NCBI RefSeq assembly: GCF_007341385.1
Contig: NZ_VJYD01000015.1
Span: 56,561 to 120,560 of the forward strand
Origin: Flavobacterium daemonense
GTDB lineage: Bacteria > Bacteroidota > Bacteroidia > Flavobacteriales > Flavobacteriaceae
Length of the DNA stretch: 64,000 nt
Direction of reading: 5' to 3'
Shown: piece by piece, positions 1 to 8,651 of the stretch
Numbering within the stretch: position 1 is the first letter of the stretch
Layout: each line of letters opens with the position of its first letter
Made by a program: the position numbers and the translations under genes
Notes under the pieces: generated by a model
Told to the model about the DNA's origin: nothing
What the model saw: the letters and a program-made list of their open reading frames with translations, nothing else
Database searches by the model: none

Positions 1-3000
1 CAACATATTATATTAGCGTAAGCGGCGATAGCGTCTGTGAAAACGCGATCAACACTAGAAAAGCGGTCGTGGTGACTGTCAATAGATTAGGTTTGGATGC
101 TGATATTACGGCTTCAGATGCTGTAATTTGCGCGGGTTCATCGACTTCGCTTACAGCTTCAACAACTATTACAACACCAATTTTCAGATGGTATGCAGAT
201 CAGACAACGACTACAGCGTTATTTACAGGAGATACTTATACTGTAACACCTGCAGCAACGACAACGTATTATGTCAGCGTAAGCGGCGATGGTGTCTGTG
301 AAAATGCCATTAATACCAGAAAAGCGGTTGCAGTTACTGTGAATAGACTAGGTTTGGATGCTGATATCACGGCTTCAGATGCATTAATTTGTGCGGGTTC
401 ATCAGCTTCGCTTACAGCTTCAACAACTATTACAACACCAGTTTTCAGATGGTATGCTGATCAGACAACGACTACAGCACTCTTTACAGGAGATACTTAT
501 AACGTAACTCCTGCAGCAACGACAACGTATTATGTCAGCGTAAGCGGTGACGGAGTCTGCGAGAATGCCATCAACACCAGAAAACCTGTCGTGGTTACTG
601 TAAATAGATTAGGATTGGATGCTGATATCACGGCTTCAGATGCTGTAATCTGTGCGGGTTCATCGACTTCGCTTACAGCTTCAACAACTATTACAACACC
701 AATTTTCAGATGGTATGCAGATCAGACAACGACTACAGCGTTATTTACAGGAGATACTTACACTGTAACTCCGGCAACAACAACAACGTATTACGTCAGC
801 GTAAGCGGCGATGGAGTTTGTGAAAACGCCATCAATACTAGAAAAGCGGTTGTGGTTACTGTGAATAGATTAGGTTTGGATGCTGATATCACGGCTTCAG
901 ATGCTGTAATTTGTGCGGGTTCATCGACTGCTCTTACAGCTTCAACAACTGGAATAACAAATCCAGTTTTCAGATGGTATGCTGATCAGGCAACAACTAC
1001 GGCGCTCTTTACAGGAGATACTTTTAGCGTAACTCCGGCAACAACGACAACGTATTATGTCAGCGTAAGCGGTGATGGAGTTTGTGAAAATGCTATCAAT
1101 ACCAGAAAACCTGTCGTGGTTACTGTAAATAGATTAGGTTTGGATGCTGATATCACAGCTTCAGATGCTGTAATTTGTGCGGGTTCATCAGCTTCGCTTA
1201 CAGCTTCAACAACTATTACAACACCAGTTTTCAGATGGTATGCTGATCAGGCAACGACTACAGCACTCTTTACAGGAGATACTTATAACGTAACTCCTGC
1301 AACAACGACAACGTATTATGTCAGCGTAAGCGGTGATGGCGTCTGCGAGAATGCCATCAACACCAGAAAATCTGTCGTGGTTACTGTAAATAGATTAGGC
1401 TTGGATGCTGATATCACGGCTTCAGATGCTGTAATCTGTGCAGGTTCATCGACTACGCTTACAGCTTCAACTACTGGAATAACAACACCAGTTTTCCGAT
1501 GGTACGCGGATCAGACAACAACTACAGCACTCTTTACTGGAGATACTTACACTGTAACTCCGGCAACAACGACAACGTATTACGTCAGCGTAAGCGGTGA
1601 TGGAGTTTGCGAAAATGCGATCAACACTAGAAAACCTGTCGTGGTTACTGTAAATAGATTAGGTTTGGATGCTGATATTACGGCTTCAGATGCTGTAATT
1701 TGCGCGGGTTCATCGACTTCGCTTACAGCTTCAACAACTATTACAACACCAATTTTCAGATGGTATGCAGATCAGACAACGACTACAGCGTTATTTACAG
1801 GAGATACTTATACTGTAACACCTGCAACAACGACAACCTATTATGTCAGCGTAAGCGGCGACGGAGTCTGCGAAAACGCGATCAACACCAGAAAAGCGGT
1901 TGTGGCAACAGTCAATCCATTGGCTTTGGCTTCTGATATTTCAGTAACTACTTCAAATGCTTCGTTATGTACTGGAGGTAGTGCATCAATAACAGCTACA
2001 AGTGCTATTAGTAATCCTATTTTTAAATGGTACCAAGATGCTAATTTATCTGTTTTGCTTTACACGGGTTCTACCTTTGTAACGCCTGCTATAACTGCAA
2101 ATACATCTTATTATGTTACAGTGCAAAATAATGCTGTCTGTGAAAATAGTATTGGAAATGCGTTAAAAGTTGATCTAACCGTTATTTTATGTTCTGATAT
2201 TGCTTTGAAAAAATCGGTGAGCAATATGTCGCCTTTTGTTGGTGATCAGGTTGATTTTACAATAACCGTAAGTAATCTTGGTCCAAATAATGCTACCGGT
2301 GTGCGTGCAAATGATGTATTGCCATCGGGTTATACTTTTATCAGTGCAAACAATGGCGGAGTATTGTCTGGAAACACAATTACTTGGCCAGTGTTTATTG
2401 TTTCGGTTAATAATCCTGTTTCGTTGACTTACAAGGTCAGAGTGAACACATCGACCGGAACTGCGAACGAATACAAAAATATTGCGCAAATAATAGCTTC
2501 GGATAATTTTGATCCAAATTCAACTCCAAATAACAATGATCCGACAGAAAATGATCAAGACAGCATTATTTTGACTCCGATTGTACCGCAACCTTCCATT
2601 TTGTTATATAAAGATGCTTCATTTTCAGGTACTAATGACAGCAACGGAAATGGTCTTACTGATGTAAATGAAACAATTACATACACATTTACAGTACAAA
2701 ATACTGGAAATATTAGATTAGAAAATGTAACGATTAATGATCAGTTTTTAGGCATTACCAATTTATCCGTTACGCCGAATGCATTAGATCCTGGGCAGAC
2801 AGGCAAAGCTCAGTTAACTTATACAATAAAGGAATCAGATTTTGAGAAAGGTGTGATTTACAATAGCGCGATTGCTCAAGGAAACACGCCACCAACTCCA
2901 GATAATCCGGGAGGTACTACTGTTACCGATACTTCTGAAGACCCAACAAATCCTGTTAAGCCGGGTGATGAGTATTATGATCCAAATTGCCCGACTTGCA

Positions 3001-3764
3001 CCGTAGTTCCATTGCCAAATATTCCAAAAATTGCGATTGTCAAGGAAATCTTTTCATTTAGCGGAGACTTTAATAATGCAAAAGTGGGCGATGTAGTAAA
3101 TTATCTTTTTACGGTCAGTAATATCGGAAATACTCGTTTAAGTAATGTAAAAGTAACTGATCCACTTCCTGGATTGTCAACGCCTGCTCTTGATCCCGTA
3201 GATTCGGGCAATAAAACAGGAGATCTTAATTCAAATGGATATTTAGACACAAATGAGAAATGGCTATACAGAGCTCAGTACATTATCACTTCAGATGATT
3301 TAGCAAAAGGTCAAGTTGTCAATCAGGCTTTAGCCGAAGCGAAAGGACCTCCAACACCAGTAAATCCTAATGGGGAAGATGTGAGTGACTTGTCAGACAA
3401 ATCGTCTCCTACAAATCAGGACAACGATCCAACAGTACTTGATATAGTGGGTTGCCAAGTAGTTGTTCATAATGCATTTTCGCCAAATGGAGACAGCATA
3501 AATGATAGGTTTAAAATTGATGGTATTGAATGTTATCCAAAAAATACGGTTGAAATTTATAATCGATGGGGTGTAATTGTTTTTCATACCGATGGATACA
3601 ATAATGAAAGCAATGCTTTTGAAGGCTACTCAAATGGAAGGGCAGTAGTTAATCAAAGCAAAGGACTTCCAACGGGTACTTACTATTATATTCTCAGATA
3701 TCAAAATTCAGATCAAAAAGAAGTAACAACGGCTGGCTATCTTTATTTAAGCATGAATCAGTAA
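1..3764 (+). CDS. Giant repeat surface adhesin, T9SS type B substrate (5' end outside window)
   Basis: The reading frame is open from base 3 and has no start in the window, so this is the 3' part of a longer gene. From about 84 to 1916 it holds seven near-identical Ig-like units of 87 or 88 residues, each beginning RLGLDADIT and ending near CENAINTRK. A diverged eighth unit follows (about 1917-2190). Next come a DUF11-type domain (about 2200-2570) and two related beta-sandwich domains containing TVQNTGN and TVSNIGN (about 2590-3420). The last 100 residues have the CHU_C/gliding-type sorting signal (FSPNGDSINDRF, YNRWG, GTYYYILRY). Family knowledge: such proteins cross the outer membrane by the type IX system and act in adhesion or gliding. 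Each unit has two Cys, which may form a disulfide. A terminator-like hairpin follows. Confidence 0.9.
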   Translation, partial: TYYISVSGDSVCENAINTRKAVVVTVNRLGLDADITASDAVICAGSSTSLTASTTITTPIFRWYADQTTTTALFTGDTYTVTPAATTTYYVSVSGDGVCENAINTRKAVAVTVNRLGLDADITASDALICAGSSASLTASTTITTPVFRWYADQTTTTALFTGDTYNVTPAATTTYYVSVSGDGVCENAINTRKPVVVTVNRLGLDADITASDAVICAGSSTSLTASTTITTPIFRWYADQTTTTALFTGDTYTVTPATTTTYYVSVSGDGVCENAINTRKAVVVTVNRLGLDADITASDAVICAGSSTALTASTTGITNPVFRWYADQATTTALFTGDTFSVTPATTTTYYVSVSGDGVCENAINTRKPVVVTVNRLGLDADITASDAVICAGSSASLTASTTITTPVFRWYADQATTTALFTGDTYNVTPATTTTYYVSVSGDGVCENAINTRKSVVVTVNRLGLDADITASDAVICAGSSTTLTASTTGITTPVFRWYADQTTTTALFTGDTYTVTPATTTTYYVSVSGDGVCENAINTRKPVVVTVNRLGLDADITASDAVICAGSSTSLTASTTITTPIFRWYADQTTTTALFTGDTYTVTPATTTTYYVSVSGDGVCENAINTRKAVVATVNPLALASDISVTTSNASLCTGGSASITATSAISNPIFKWYQDANLSVLLYTGSTFVTPAITANTSYYVTVQNNAVCENSIGNALKVDLTVILCSDIALKKSVSNMSPFVGDQVDFTITVSNLGPNNATGVRANDVLPSGYTFISANNGGVLSGNTITWPVFIVSVNNPVSLTYKVRVNTSTGTANEYKNIAQIIASDNFDPNSTPNNNDPTENDQDSIILTPIVPQPSILLYKDASFSGTNDSNGNGLTDVNETITYTFTVQNTGNIRLENVTINDQFLGITNLSVTPNALDPGQTGKAQLTYTIKESDFEKGVIYNSAIAQGNTPPTPDNPGGTTVTDTSEDPTNPVKPGDEYYDPNCPTCTVVPLPNIPKIAIVKEIFSFSGDFNNAKVGDVVNYLFTVSNIGNTRLSNVKVTDPLPGLSTPALDPVDSGNKTGDLNSNGYLDTNEKWLYRAQYIITSDDLAKGQVVNQALAEAKGPPTPVNPNGEDVSDLSDKSSPTNQDNDPTVLDIVGCQVVVHNAFSPNGDSINDRFKIDGIECYPKNTVEIYNRWGVIVFHTDGYNNESNAFEGYSNGRAVVNQSKGLPTGTYYYILRYQNSDQKEVTTAGYLYLSMNQ
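84..1916 (+). repeat. Seven in-frame tandem repeats of 261/264 bp inside the adhesin
   Basis: The units start at about 84, 345, 606, 867, 1131, 1392 and 1656. Five are 261 bp; two carry one extra codon (the units with TTGIT in place of TTIT). Identity is very high at the DNA level, with differences mostly in third positions and a few alternating codons. The array continues left beyond base 1. Copy number may vary between strains and may be collapsed in short-read assemblies. Confidence 0.93.
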
Positions 3765-3816
3765 TTTTTGCGATGAGGTGGTGTGTCCCGCTCCACAAAG
3801 AGTTCCCATAAAAAGC

Positions 3817-3850
3817 TGCGCAAATGTCTCTGACTTTGCGCAATTTTTTT
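3817..3850 (+). terminator. Hairpin plus T-run after the adhesin
   Basis: An 8-bp perfect stem (TGCGCAAA / TTTGCGCA) with a 10-base loop is followed by a run of eight T. It lies 50 bases after the adhesin stop and fits an intrinsic terminator. The same stem sequence recurs, inverted, at 13041-13064. Confidence 0.7.
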
Positions 3851-3892
3851 TGTCTTTCAGAAACTGAAAAAGCCTCAAAAGTCTCTGGCTTT

Positions 3893-4366
3893 TTATTGTT
3901 TCTTATTCTTAAGTTCGACTTTAAAGTTACCCCAGTAAGGATTATCTGCCATTTGTGAATGACCGATTACTATGACGTGATTTCCTTTTTGGGTAAGCTG
4001 CATTTTCAAGTCCTTCCCAAAAGGGCCATCTGAGGAATTATCTGGAAAAATAATTTGATTGAAACGGATATTTCCATTGTTCGTAGCTAGTATTATCTTA
4101 GCTTCTAATGTTCCTAAACTTTCATTTTTAAATTTGACAAACACTCGCGGATGAACAGAATCTAATAGACCTTCGGCTGTATTTAGATTATTATCATCTT
4201 TGAAATTCATAAAGATAGTGTCGTCTATTTGCTTGTTTTCCGCTCGTTCTTTTTTGACTACAATTGTGTCTGGAATAACCGAATTGGTTTTATTTTCTTT
4301 TTGCTTTTCTTTTTGTTGGCAGGAAAAAAAGAAAGTAAATAGTATTAGGAACATGGCATTTTTCAT
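3893..4366 (-). CDS. Small lipoprotein of unknown function
   Basis: The 157-residue product starts with a short hydrophobic signal ending in FFFSC, a lipobox with Cys16 as the likely lipidated residue. A Lys/Glu-rich linker of about 40 residues follows, then a beta-rich region with VFVKFKNES, KIILATNNG and GNHVIVIGHSQ. The order suggests a lipid-anchored periplasmic or surface protein with one small beta domain. I do not recognise the family. It is transcribed toward the adhesin, so it is not part of its operon. No catalytic motif is visible. Confidence 0.75.
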   Translation of the reverse strand: MKNAMFLILFTFFFSCQQKEKQKENKTNSVIPDTIVVKKERAENKQIDDTIFMNFKDDNNLNTAEGLLDSVHPRVFVKFKNESLGTLEAKIILATNNGNIRFNQIIFPDNSSDGPFGKDLKMQLTQKGNHVIVIGHSQMADNPYWGNFKVELKNKKQ

Positions 4367-4638
4367 AATCTAGATTTTTAGTTGAGTATCTCAAATTTAG
4401 GTTTTTATCAAAGCATTTTTTATTAAAATAAGCCTTAGATTTTACATAATTCAGGTATTGATTAAATTACGAATTCCAAAGTAATGTTTTTATATTGAAT
4501 GAATTAGAAATTATGAGGTCGATTATTAATGAACATAAAACAGCAAAAGACACTAATTATGAATTAATGCCTTTTGCTGTTTTTAAGCGTTCCCTTCGTC
4601 TAAACTCAGAATTTAATAATCTGAAATCTACTGTTTTT

Positions 4639-5577
4639 TTAGTTTATTTTCACCAAATGCGCTTCAATTGCTGCTCTATCAGCTTCATATTGTGCAGGAA
4701 GTTTCAAGTTTTTACCTAATTCTTCTAAGCTTTCATCTACTGTAAAACCTGGGTTGTCGGTTGCAATTTCAAACAATACGCCTCCTGGTTCTCTAAAATA
4801 AAGAGAATGGAAATAATTTCTGTCGATTTGCGGTGTAATAGACAATCCGTAATCTTCGATTTTTTCTCTGAATTTCATCAAAATTTCATCATTTGGAACA
4901 CGGAAAGCTACGTGATGAACAGTTCCGTTTGCATTTAAACCGCGTTTTTCCTCTGGTAATTCTACCAAGTCAACGATGGCAGCATTTTCGACAGCATCTG
5001 TTGCATAACGGTAACGATTTACTTCTTGATCGATTAATTTATAGCCAAATATTTCTGTTAAGATTGCAGCAGTTGGTTTGATATTGTTTAAAGTCAAAGT
5101 GATATTATGAAAACCTTTTGTAGCCACATCTGCTTTTACTTCGTCGGTTTCCCAAGCTTTTCTGTTATCGCCTGTTTTAGATTCGATCAACTCTAATTTT
5201 AGTCCGTCTGGATCTAAGAAAGTCAAGTATTTTTCTCCAAACTTTTCAGCAGGTTTATTATAAATTATATTGTACTGCTCAAAACGTTTTTGCCAAAAGT
5301 CAAGGCTGCCTTTCGGAACAGAATAACCAATTTCAGTTGCCATTCCAGCACCTTTTCTTCCTTGTTGAATTCCAGCTCCCCAAGGGAAAAATGTCAAAAT
5401 TGTTCCAGCGCTTCCTACTTCGTCGCCAAAGTAAAAATGATAGGTTCCGGGATCATCAAAATTTACCGTTTTTTTGATAAATCTTAATCCTAAAACTTTT
5501 GAATAAAAGTCAAAATTACGTTTAGCGTCGCCTGCGATTGCAGTAATATGATGTAAGCCTAATATTTTATTTTCCAT
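4639..5577 (-). CDS. Ring-cleaving dioxygenase, VOC family (MhqO-like)
   Basis: The 312-residue protein has two tandem glyoxalase/VOC units. The first begins ILGLHHITAIAGD; the second has HHVAFRVP and ends in GGVLFEIATDNPG. The paired His and the late Glu match the metal ligands of extradiol-type VOC enzymes. Length and motifs match the MhqO/MhqA hydroquinone-dioxygenase group, which opens aromatic rings and protects Firmicutes against quinones. The nearby MhqD-like carboxylesterase and chloroperoxidase-type hydrolase suggest a comparable role here. Upstream there is a clear TAnnTTTG box and a palindrome shared with the gene at 7684-8499. The exact substrate is unknown. Confidence 0.88.
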   Translation of the reverse strand: MENKILGLHHITAIAGDAKRNFDFYSKVLGLRFIKKTVNFDDPGTYHFYFGDEVGSAGTILTFFPWGAGIQQGRKGAGMATEIGYSVPKGSLDFWQKRFEQYNIIYNKPAEKFGEKYLTFLDPDGLKLELIESKTGDNRKAWETDEVKADVATKGFHNITLTLNNIKPTAAILTEIFGYKLIDQEVNRYRYATDAVENAAIVDLVELPEEKRGLNANGTVHHVAFRVPNDEILMKFREKIEDYGLSITPQIDRNYFHSLYFREPGGVLFEIATDNPGFTVDESLEELGKNLKLPAQYEADRAAIEAHLVKIN

Positions 5578-5615
5578 GGTTGTTTTTATATTAAATTGTT
5601 ATTGATTTTCTTATA

Positions 5616-5623
5616 CAAATTTA
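5616..5623 (-). promoter_or_regulatory. TAnnTTTG promoter box for the dioxygenase gene
   Basis: On the minus strand this reads TAAATTTG, matching the Bacteroidota -7 consensus, 39 bases before the start codon. No good -33 TTTG is present; the place is taken by the palindromic motif at 5647-5664. Confidence 0.6.
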
Positions 5624-5646
5624 CGTCCGTTATGCTTCTGCATCGA

Positions 5647-5664
5647 TTAACCTAGATTAAGAAA
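5647..5664 (-). promoter_or_regulatory. Palindromic operator, copy 1
   Basis: The plus strand reads TTAACCTAGATTAAGAAA. The core TTAACCTAGATTAA is a near-perfect 14-bp dyad with one mismatched pair. The same 18 bases occur at 8634-8651 before another detoxification gene, with exactly the same spacing to its TAnnTTTG box. Likely a binding site for a transcription factor not encoded nearby. Confidence 0.65.
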
Positions 5665-5974
5665 TAAAACAAGGTGCGTTTTGGAACTTTTACGCTATAA
5701 CCAAAGAATGTTCCGTTTTAGTTAAAGGCTTTGTTTTAAGAAAGTCAATTTGGTTTTTACATGATTTATCGTGATTTATTGATATGAAAATGGCATAATT
5801 AGAAAGTCCACAAAGAACTAAAAAAGTTTTTCACGCAGATTTAAAAAGATTTGAGCAGATTTGAATCTATATTATAAAAGAAAACTTAGCGTCTTCATGG
5901 AAAATACTTCGTGAAATTATATTTTCAGCATTTTCATAATCAAAAAAAATTAGTGGAAATTAGTGGCAAAAAAA

Positions 5975-6325
5975 TTATAGTTTTATGAATATCGATTTTC
6001 GAAGTTTTGGCTCGATATTTTTGGTTTTATGGCCTTTTCCGATAGTGTCTTCAACCAACAGAATAGAACCAGTTGGGAATGTTCTTTTTTCTCCCATTGA
6101 AGTTTCGATTTCTACGCCACCATCAAGTAAAACAATATACTGACGGTTTGGCGCATTATGATAATCGTAATCGTAAGACGGACTAACTTCTCTGAAAACA
6201 ATAGATTTCACCGGTTCATCATCAGATAAAAATCCGATATCGCCATTGTTTTTCAACGGAACTTGAAAATCTTCAAAATGACTTTCACCGTTTGAATCGC
6301 TGTAAACGCGAGTTATGGTAATCAT
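5975..6325 (-). CDS. Small cupin-fold protein
   Basis: The 116-residue protein has a beta-rich pattern typical of a single cupin barrel: a first segment around SYDYDYHNAPNRQYIVLLDGG and a second around FPTGSILLVEDTIGKGHKTK. The His in YHNAP and the one in GKGHKT sit where cupins often carry metal ligands. Its start is adjacent to the stop of the carboxylesterase gene (shared base 6325), so both are probably translated from one message. Function is unknown; a role in handling a reactive small molecule fits the neighbours. No signal peptide, so cytoplasmic. Confidence 0.72.
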   Translation of the reverse strand: MITITRVYSDSNGESHFEDFQVPLKNNGDIGFLSDDEPVKSIVFREVSPSYDYDYHNAPNRQYIVLLDGGVEIETSMGEKRTFPTGSILLVEDTIGKGHKTKNIEPKLRKSIFIKL

Positions 6326-6945
6326 TATCTTTTATTGAAAATTAAGGCATTTGCACAATCGACTTCATCCTGACTAATAGTATGTCCCATGTTTGGATAG
6401 ATTTTTTTAGTAACATCAGCACCCATTTTTGTCATAAGTGTTTCAGTATCATTTACTCTTTCTACAGGAACGTGAAAATCAGGATCGCTTGTTCCAATAA
6501 AGACTGGCGTATTTTCAAAGTTTCCTGAATAGTGATTTTCATATACCTTGTCGCCAATTAATCCACCTGTGAATGCTACGATTCCGCCGTATTTTGCAGC
6601 ATTTCGGGTCGTAAATTCCAAAGCGAGACAAGCACCTTGAGAAAATCCCAAGAAATAAATATTTTCTTTTTCAATTCCATTTTGCTGAACAGCCACCACC
6701 ACTTGATGAATTGCCTCTAATGACTTTGAGAATGAAGGCTCGTTTTCGTTCAGCGGAACTAAAAACGAATACGGATACCAAGTTCTGTTTTCCGCTTCAG
6801 GCGCAACCAAAGCAAAATCGTCAACCCTAAGATGTTTTGCAATTGAGAGGATATCATGAGCACTTGCACCGCGACCATGAATCATAATTAAGGCTTTTTT
6901 TGCTTCGTTTAATGGTATTCCGTCTGTCAATATTTTTGTATTCAT
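6325..6945 (-). CDS. Carboxylesterase/phospholipase-type alpha/beta hydrolase (MhqD-like)
   Basis: The 206-residue protein is a minimal alpha/beta hydrolase: IMIHGRGASAHD near residues 20-31 supplies the oxyanion region, the nucleophile is Ser102 in GFSQG, the acid lies in GTSDPDFHVP and the His in NMGHTIS. This matches the carboxylesterase/phospholipase family that includes MhqD, a partner of MhqO-type dioxygenases in bacterial quinone resistance. It lies directly upstream of the cupin gene and two genes from the dioxygenase. Cytoplasmic; substrate unknown. Start chosen at the first ATG, giving normal family length. Confidence 0.85.
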   Translation of the reverse strand: MNTKILTDGIPLNEAKKALIMIHGRGASAHDILSIAKHLRVDDFALVAPEAENRTWYPYSFLVPLNENEPSFSKSLEAIHQVVVAVQQNGIEKENIYFLGFSQGACLALEFTTRNAAKYGGIVAFTGGLIGDKVYENHYSGNFENTPVFIGTSDPDFHVPVERVNDTETLMTKMGADVTKKIYPNMGHTISQDEVDCANALIFNKR

Positions 6946-7050
6946 ACAATTGTGTTTTTAATTATTAGTTAGAGGAAGTGATTTTTCACGTAGATTTTAA
7001 GACATCTTTGCAGATTAAATTTTTTATATTTCAAGTAATAAACCACAATC

Positions 7051-7179
7051 TTGTCATTTCGACGGAGGAGAAATCTTCGCAAGGAGCTCGACAAAGATTG
7101 TTTTATCGTTACGGAGTTACTCTTGAAGATTTACTTCGCCTGTTCGCTATCGCTCGAGTCTCCTCCGTCGAAATGACAA
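7051..7179. repeat. Imperfect inverted-repeat element
   Basis: The outer 20 bases pair almost perfectly (TTGTCATTTCGACGGAGGAG at 7051-7070 with its complement ending at 7179). Inside, AAATCTTC and GAAGATTT also pair, so the whole 129-base unit could fold into one long hairpin. It lies between the convergent/divergent ends of the esterase and GNAT genes and encodes no credible protein. Looks like a small non-autonomous or palindromic repeat. Confidence 0.6.
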
Positions 7180-7208
7180 ACTTTGGGAATATACTTTATC
7201 AGACTTGA

Positions 7209-7499
7209 TTACTTCTTCCAAATATCTTCATATTCATCTGGATGTCTTTTGAATTGTGCGTGAACATACGGACAAAGCGGTAGAACTTTCAAATTATTGG
7301 CGCGAACATAAGATACCATTTCTTCCAAAAGTTTCTTTGCATAGCCTTTTCCTTCACCTTCTGGTTCAACTCCTGTGTGGTAAACCGTTAGCAAATCGGG
7401 TTGGATGCTTACTGTCATTTCTCCTAATTTTTTATCATCGACATAAAGATTAAATGCGCCGTGTTTTTTTTCGTCTAATTCTAATTTTATTATTTCCAT
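7209..7499 (-). CDS. Small GNAT-like N-acetyltransferase (YjdJ/Gcn5-2 type)
   Basis: The 96-residue protein matches the short GNAT family of about 90-100 residues: a beta-strand start (FNLYVDDKKLGEMTV), VYHTGVEPEGEGKGYAKKLLEEMV carrying the acyl-CoA pyrophosphate loop (EGEGKGYA), then VRANNLKVLPLCPYV and a C-terminal YEDIWKK. Short members of this family have no firmly known substrate. It is transcribed leftward with the detoxification genes but is separated from the esterase by the inverted-repeat element. Confidence 0.85.
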   Translation of the reverse strand: MEIIKLELDEKKHGAFNLYVDDKKLGEMTVSIQPDLLTVYHTGVEPEGEGKGYAKKLLEEMVSYVRANNLKVLPLCPYVHAQFKRHPDEYEDIWKK

Positions 7500-7640
7500 A
7501 TTGTTTAGTAGTATTCTTGTTTAATGCTTTTTCTCCCTTTTTTCTAAAAGGGAAAAAAAAATATCTTTCTTTAAAGATACTTTATTATTGGCAAACTGCA
7601 ATTCAAAAAGTTTGTTTTTGCTAGCTGTTATAGTGGTTTA

Positions 7641-7671
7641 AACTGCCTGCAAAGAATTTTTGCAGGCAGTT
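7641..7671 (-). terminator. Stem-loop after the chloroperoxidase-type gene
   Basis: Arms AACTGCCTGCAAA (7641-7653) and TTTGCAGGCAGTT (7659-7671) are perfectly complementary over 13 bp with a 5-base loop, starting 12 bases past the stop at 7684. There is no T-run on the minus strand, so termination is plausible but not certain. Confidence 0.55.
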
Positions 7672-7683
7672 GTAGTTTATGAG

Positions 7684-8499
7684 TTATTTTATAAAAGCCA
7701 GAATATCATTGTTGATGGTTTCTGCTTCTGTAGTTGGCATTCCGTGAGGAAATCCTGGATATGAAATCAGTTTTCCGTTTTTAAGCAATGCTGCTGATTT
7801 TGGTGCTTGATGATACGGAACGATCTGGTCATCTTCGCCATGCAATACAAGAACCGGAATGTCCAAACTTTTAAGATCTTCTCTAAAATCGGATTCAGAG
7901 AACGCTTTGATTCCGTCATGATGTGCTAAAACAGATCCCATCATTCCTTGTCGCCACCAATTTTGCTTAATTCCTTCTTGAACAGTTTTGCCTTCACGAT
8001 TCCATCCATAAAAAGGAATTGGAAAATCATAAAAATATTGTGATCGAGTAAAGGCAGTTCCTTTTCTGATTTCGTCAAAAACAGACAAAGGCACGCCCTC
8101 TGGATTTGACTCGCTTTGAATCATAATTGGCGTTACAGCGCTAATGATTACTGCTTTTGAAATACGTCCTTTTCCGTATTTTGCGGCATAACGAATTACT
8201 TCACCGCCTCCTGTTGAGTGGCCAACATGAATTGCGTCTTTTAAGTCTAAAGCCTCAACTAATTGTGCAATATCTGAAGCATAAGTTTCCATGTTGTTCC
8301 CTTCAGAAGTCTGACTTGAACGGCCATGTCCGCGACGATCGTGTGCAATAACGCGATAGCCTTTTTGAAGAAAAAACATCATTTGTGCGTCCCAATCATC
8401 ACTTGATAAAGGCCATCCGTGATGAAAAACAATTGGTTGTCCTGTTCCCCAATCTTTGTAATAAATTTCTGCTCCGTCTTTTACTGTAAATGTGCTCAT
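7684..8499 (-). CDS. Alpha/beta hydrolase, non-haem chloroperoxidase/perhydrolase type
   Basis: The 271-residue protein carries the family signatures: HHGWPLSSDDW (oxyanion region, residues 26-36), DRRGHGRS, nucleophile Ser95 in GHSTGG, an acid residue in LHGEDDQIVP and His in FPHGMPTT near the C-terminus. Proteins with this full set are co-factor-free haloperoxidases or perhydrolases, though many act as esterases in the cell. The gene has its own TAnnTTTG box and shares an 18-base palindromic operator with the dioxygenase gene at 4639-5577, so they are probably one regulon. Cytoplasmic. Confidence 0.88.
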   Translation of the reverse strand: MSTFTVKDGAEIYYKDWGTGQPIVFHHGWPLSSDDWDAQMMFFLQKGYRVIAHDRRGHGRSSQTSEGNNMETYASDIAQLVEALDLKDAIHVGHSTGGGEVIRYAAKYGKGRISKAVIISAVTPIMIQSESNPEGVPLSVFDEIRKGTAFTRSQYFYDFPIPFYGWNREGKTVQEGIKQNWWRQGMMGSVLAHHDGIKAFSESDFREDLKSLDIPVLVLHGEDDQIVPYHQAPKSAALLKNGKLISYPGFPHGMPTTEAETINNDILAFIK

Positions 8500-8602
8500 T
8501 TTTTAAAGGTTTTTTGATTATTAAATAGTATGAATTGTTGTTATTTTTTTTGCAATATTTCTATTGAAAATTATTTTAATAGATATTGTTGCATTTCTTT
8601 TA

Positions 8603-8610
8603 CAAACTTA
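8603..8610 (-). promoter_or_regulatory. TAnnTTTG promoter box for the chloroperoxidase-type gene
   Basis: On the minus strand it reads TAAGTTTG, the Bacteroidota -7 consensus. It lies about 100 bases before the start codon and at the same distance from the palindrome at 8634-8651 as in the dioxygenase promoter. Confidence 0.6.
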
Positions 8611-8633
8611 GAAAGGATTACAAAAGGTATCAG

Positions 8634-8651
8634 TTAACCTAGATTAAGAAA
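8634..8651 (-). promoter_or_regulatory. Palindromic operator, copy 2
   Basis: This is an identical 18-base copy of the motif at 5647-5664. On the minus strand 27 bases separate TTAATCTAGGTTAA from the TTTG of the promoter box in both promoters, although the intervening bases differ. That is strong evidence for a functional site. Confidence 0.65.

Larger units (their letters stand above)
5578..5974. other. Gene-free stretch between cupin gene end and dioxygenase start
   Basis: Apart from the promoter and operator near the right-hand gene, the stretch holds AT-rich sequence with phrases (around 5830-5870, cacgcagattt and similar) of the kind scattered through intergenic DNA here (compare 6985-7015). 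No coding potential was seen. Confidence 0.5.

Noticed and set aside
84..1916. Regular ~261-bp repeats suggesting a CRISPR or satellite array
   Set aside because: The units are in-frame coding repeats of an adhesin with no spacer/repeat pattern.
4495..4719. 74-codon plus-strand frame near 4.5 kb
   Set aside because: Its second part runs antisense over the dioxygenase gene end; no protein-like features.
6978..7208. 76-codon plus-strand frame
   Set aside because: It is mostly made of the inverted-repeat element.
7527..7562. CCCTTTT/AAAAGGG hairpin as a terminator
   Set aside because: Flanked by A rather than T downstream on the strand of the local genes.
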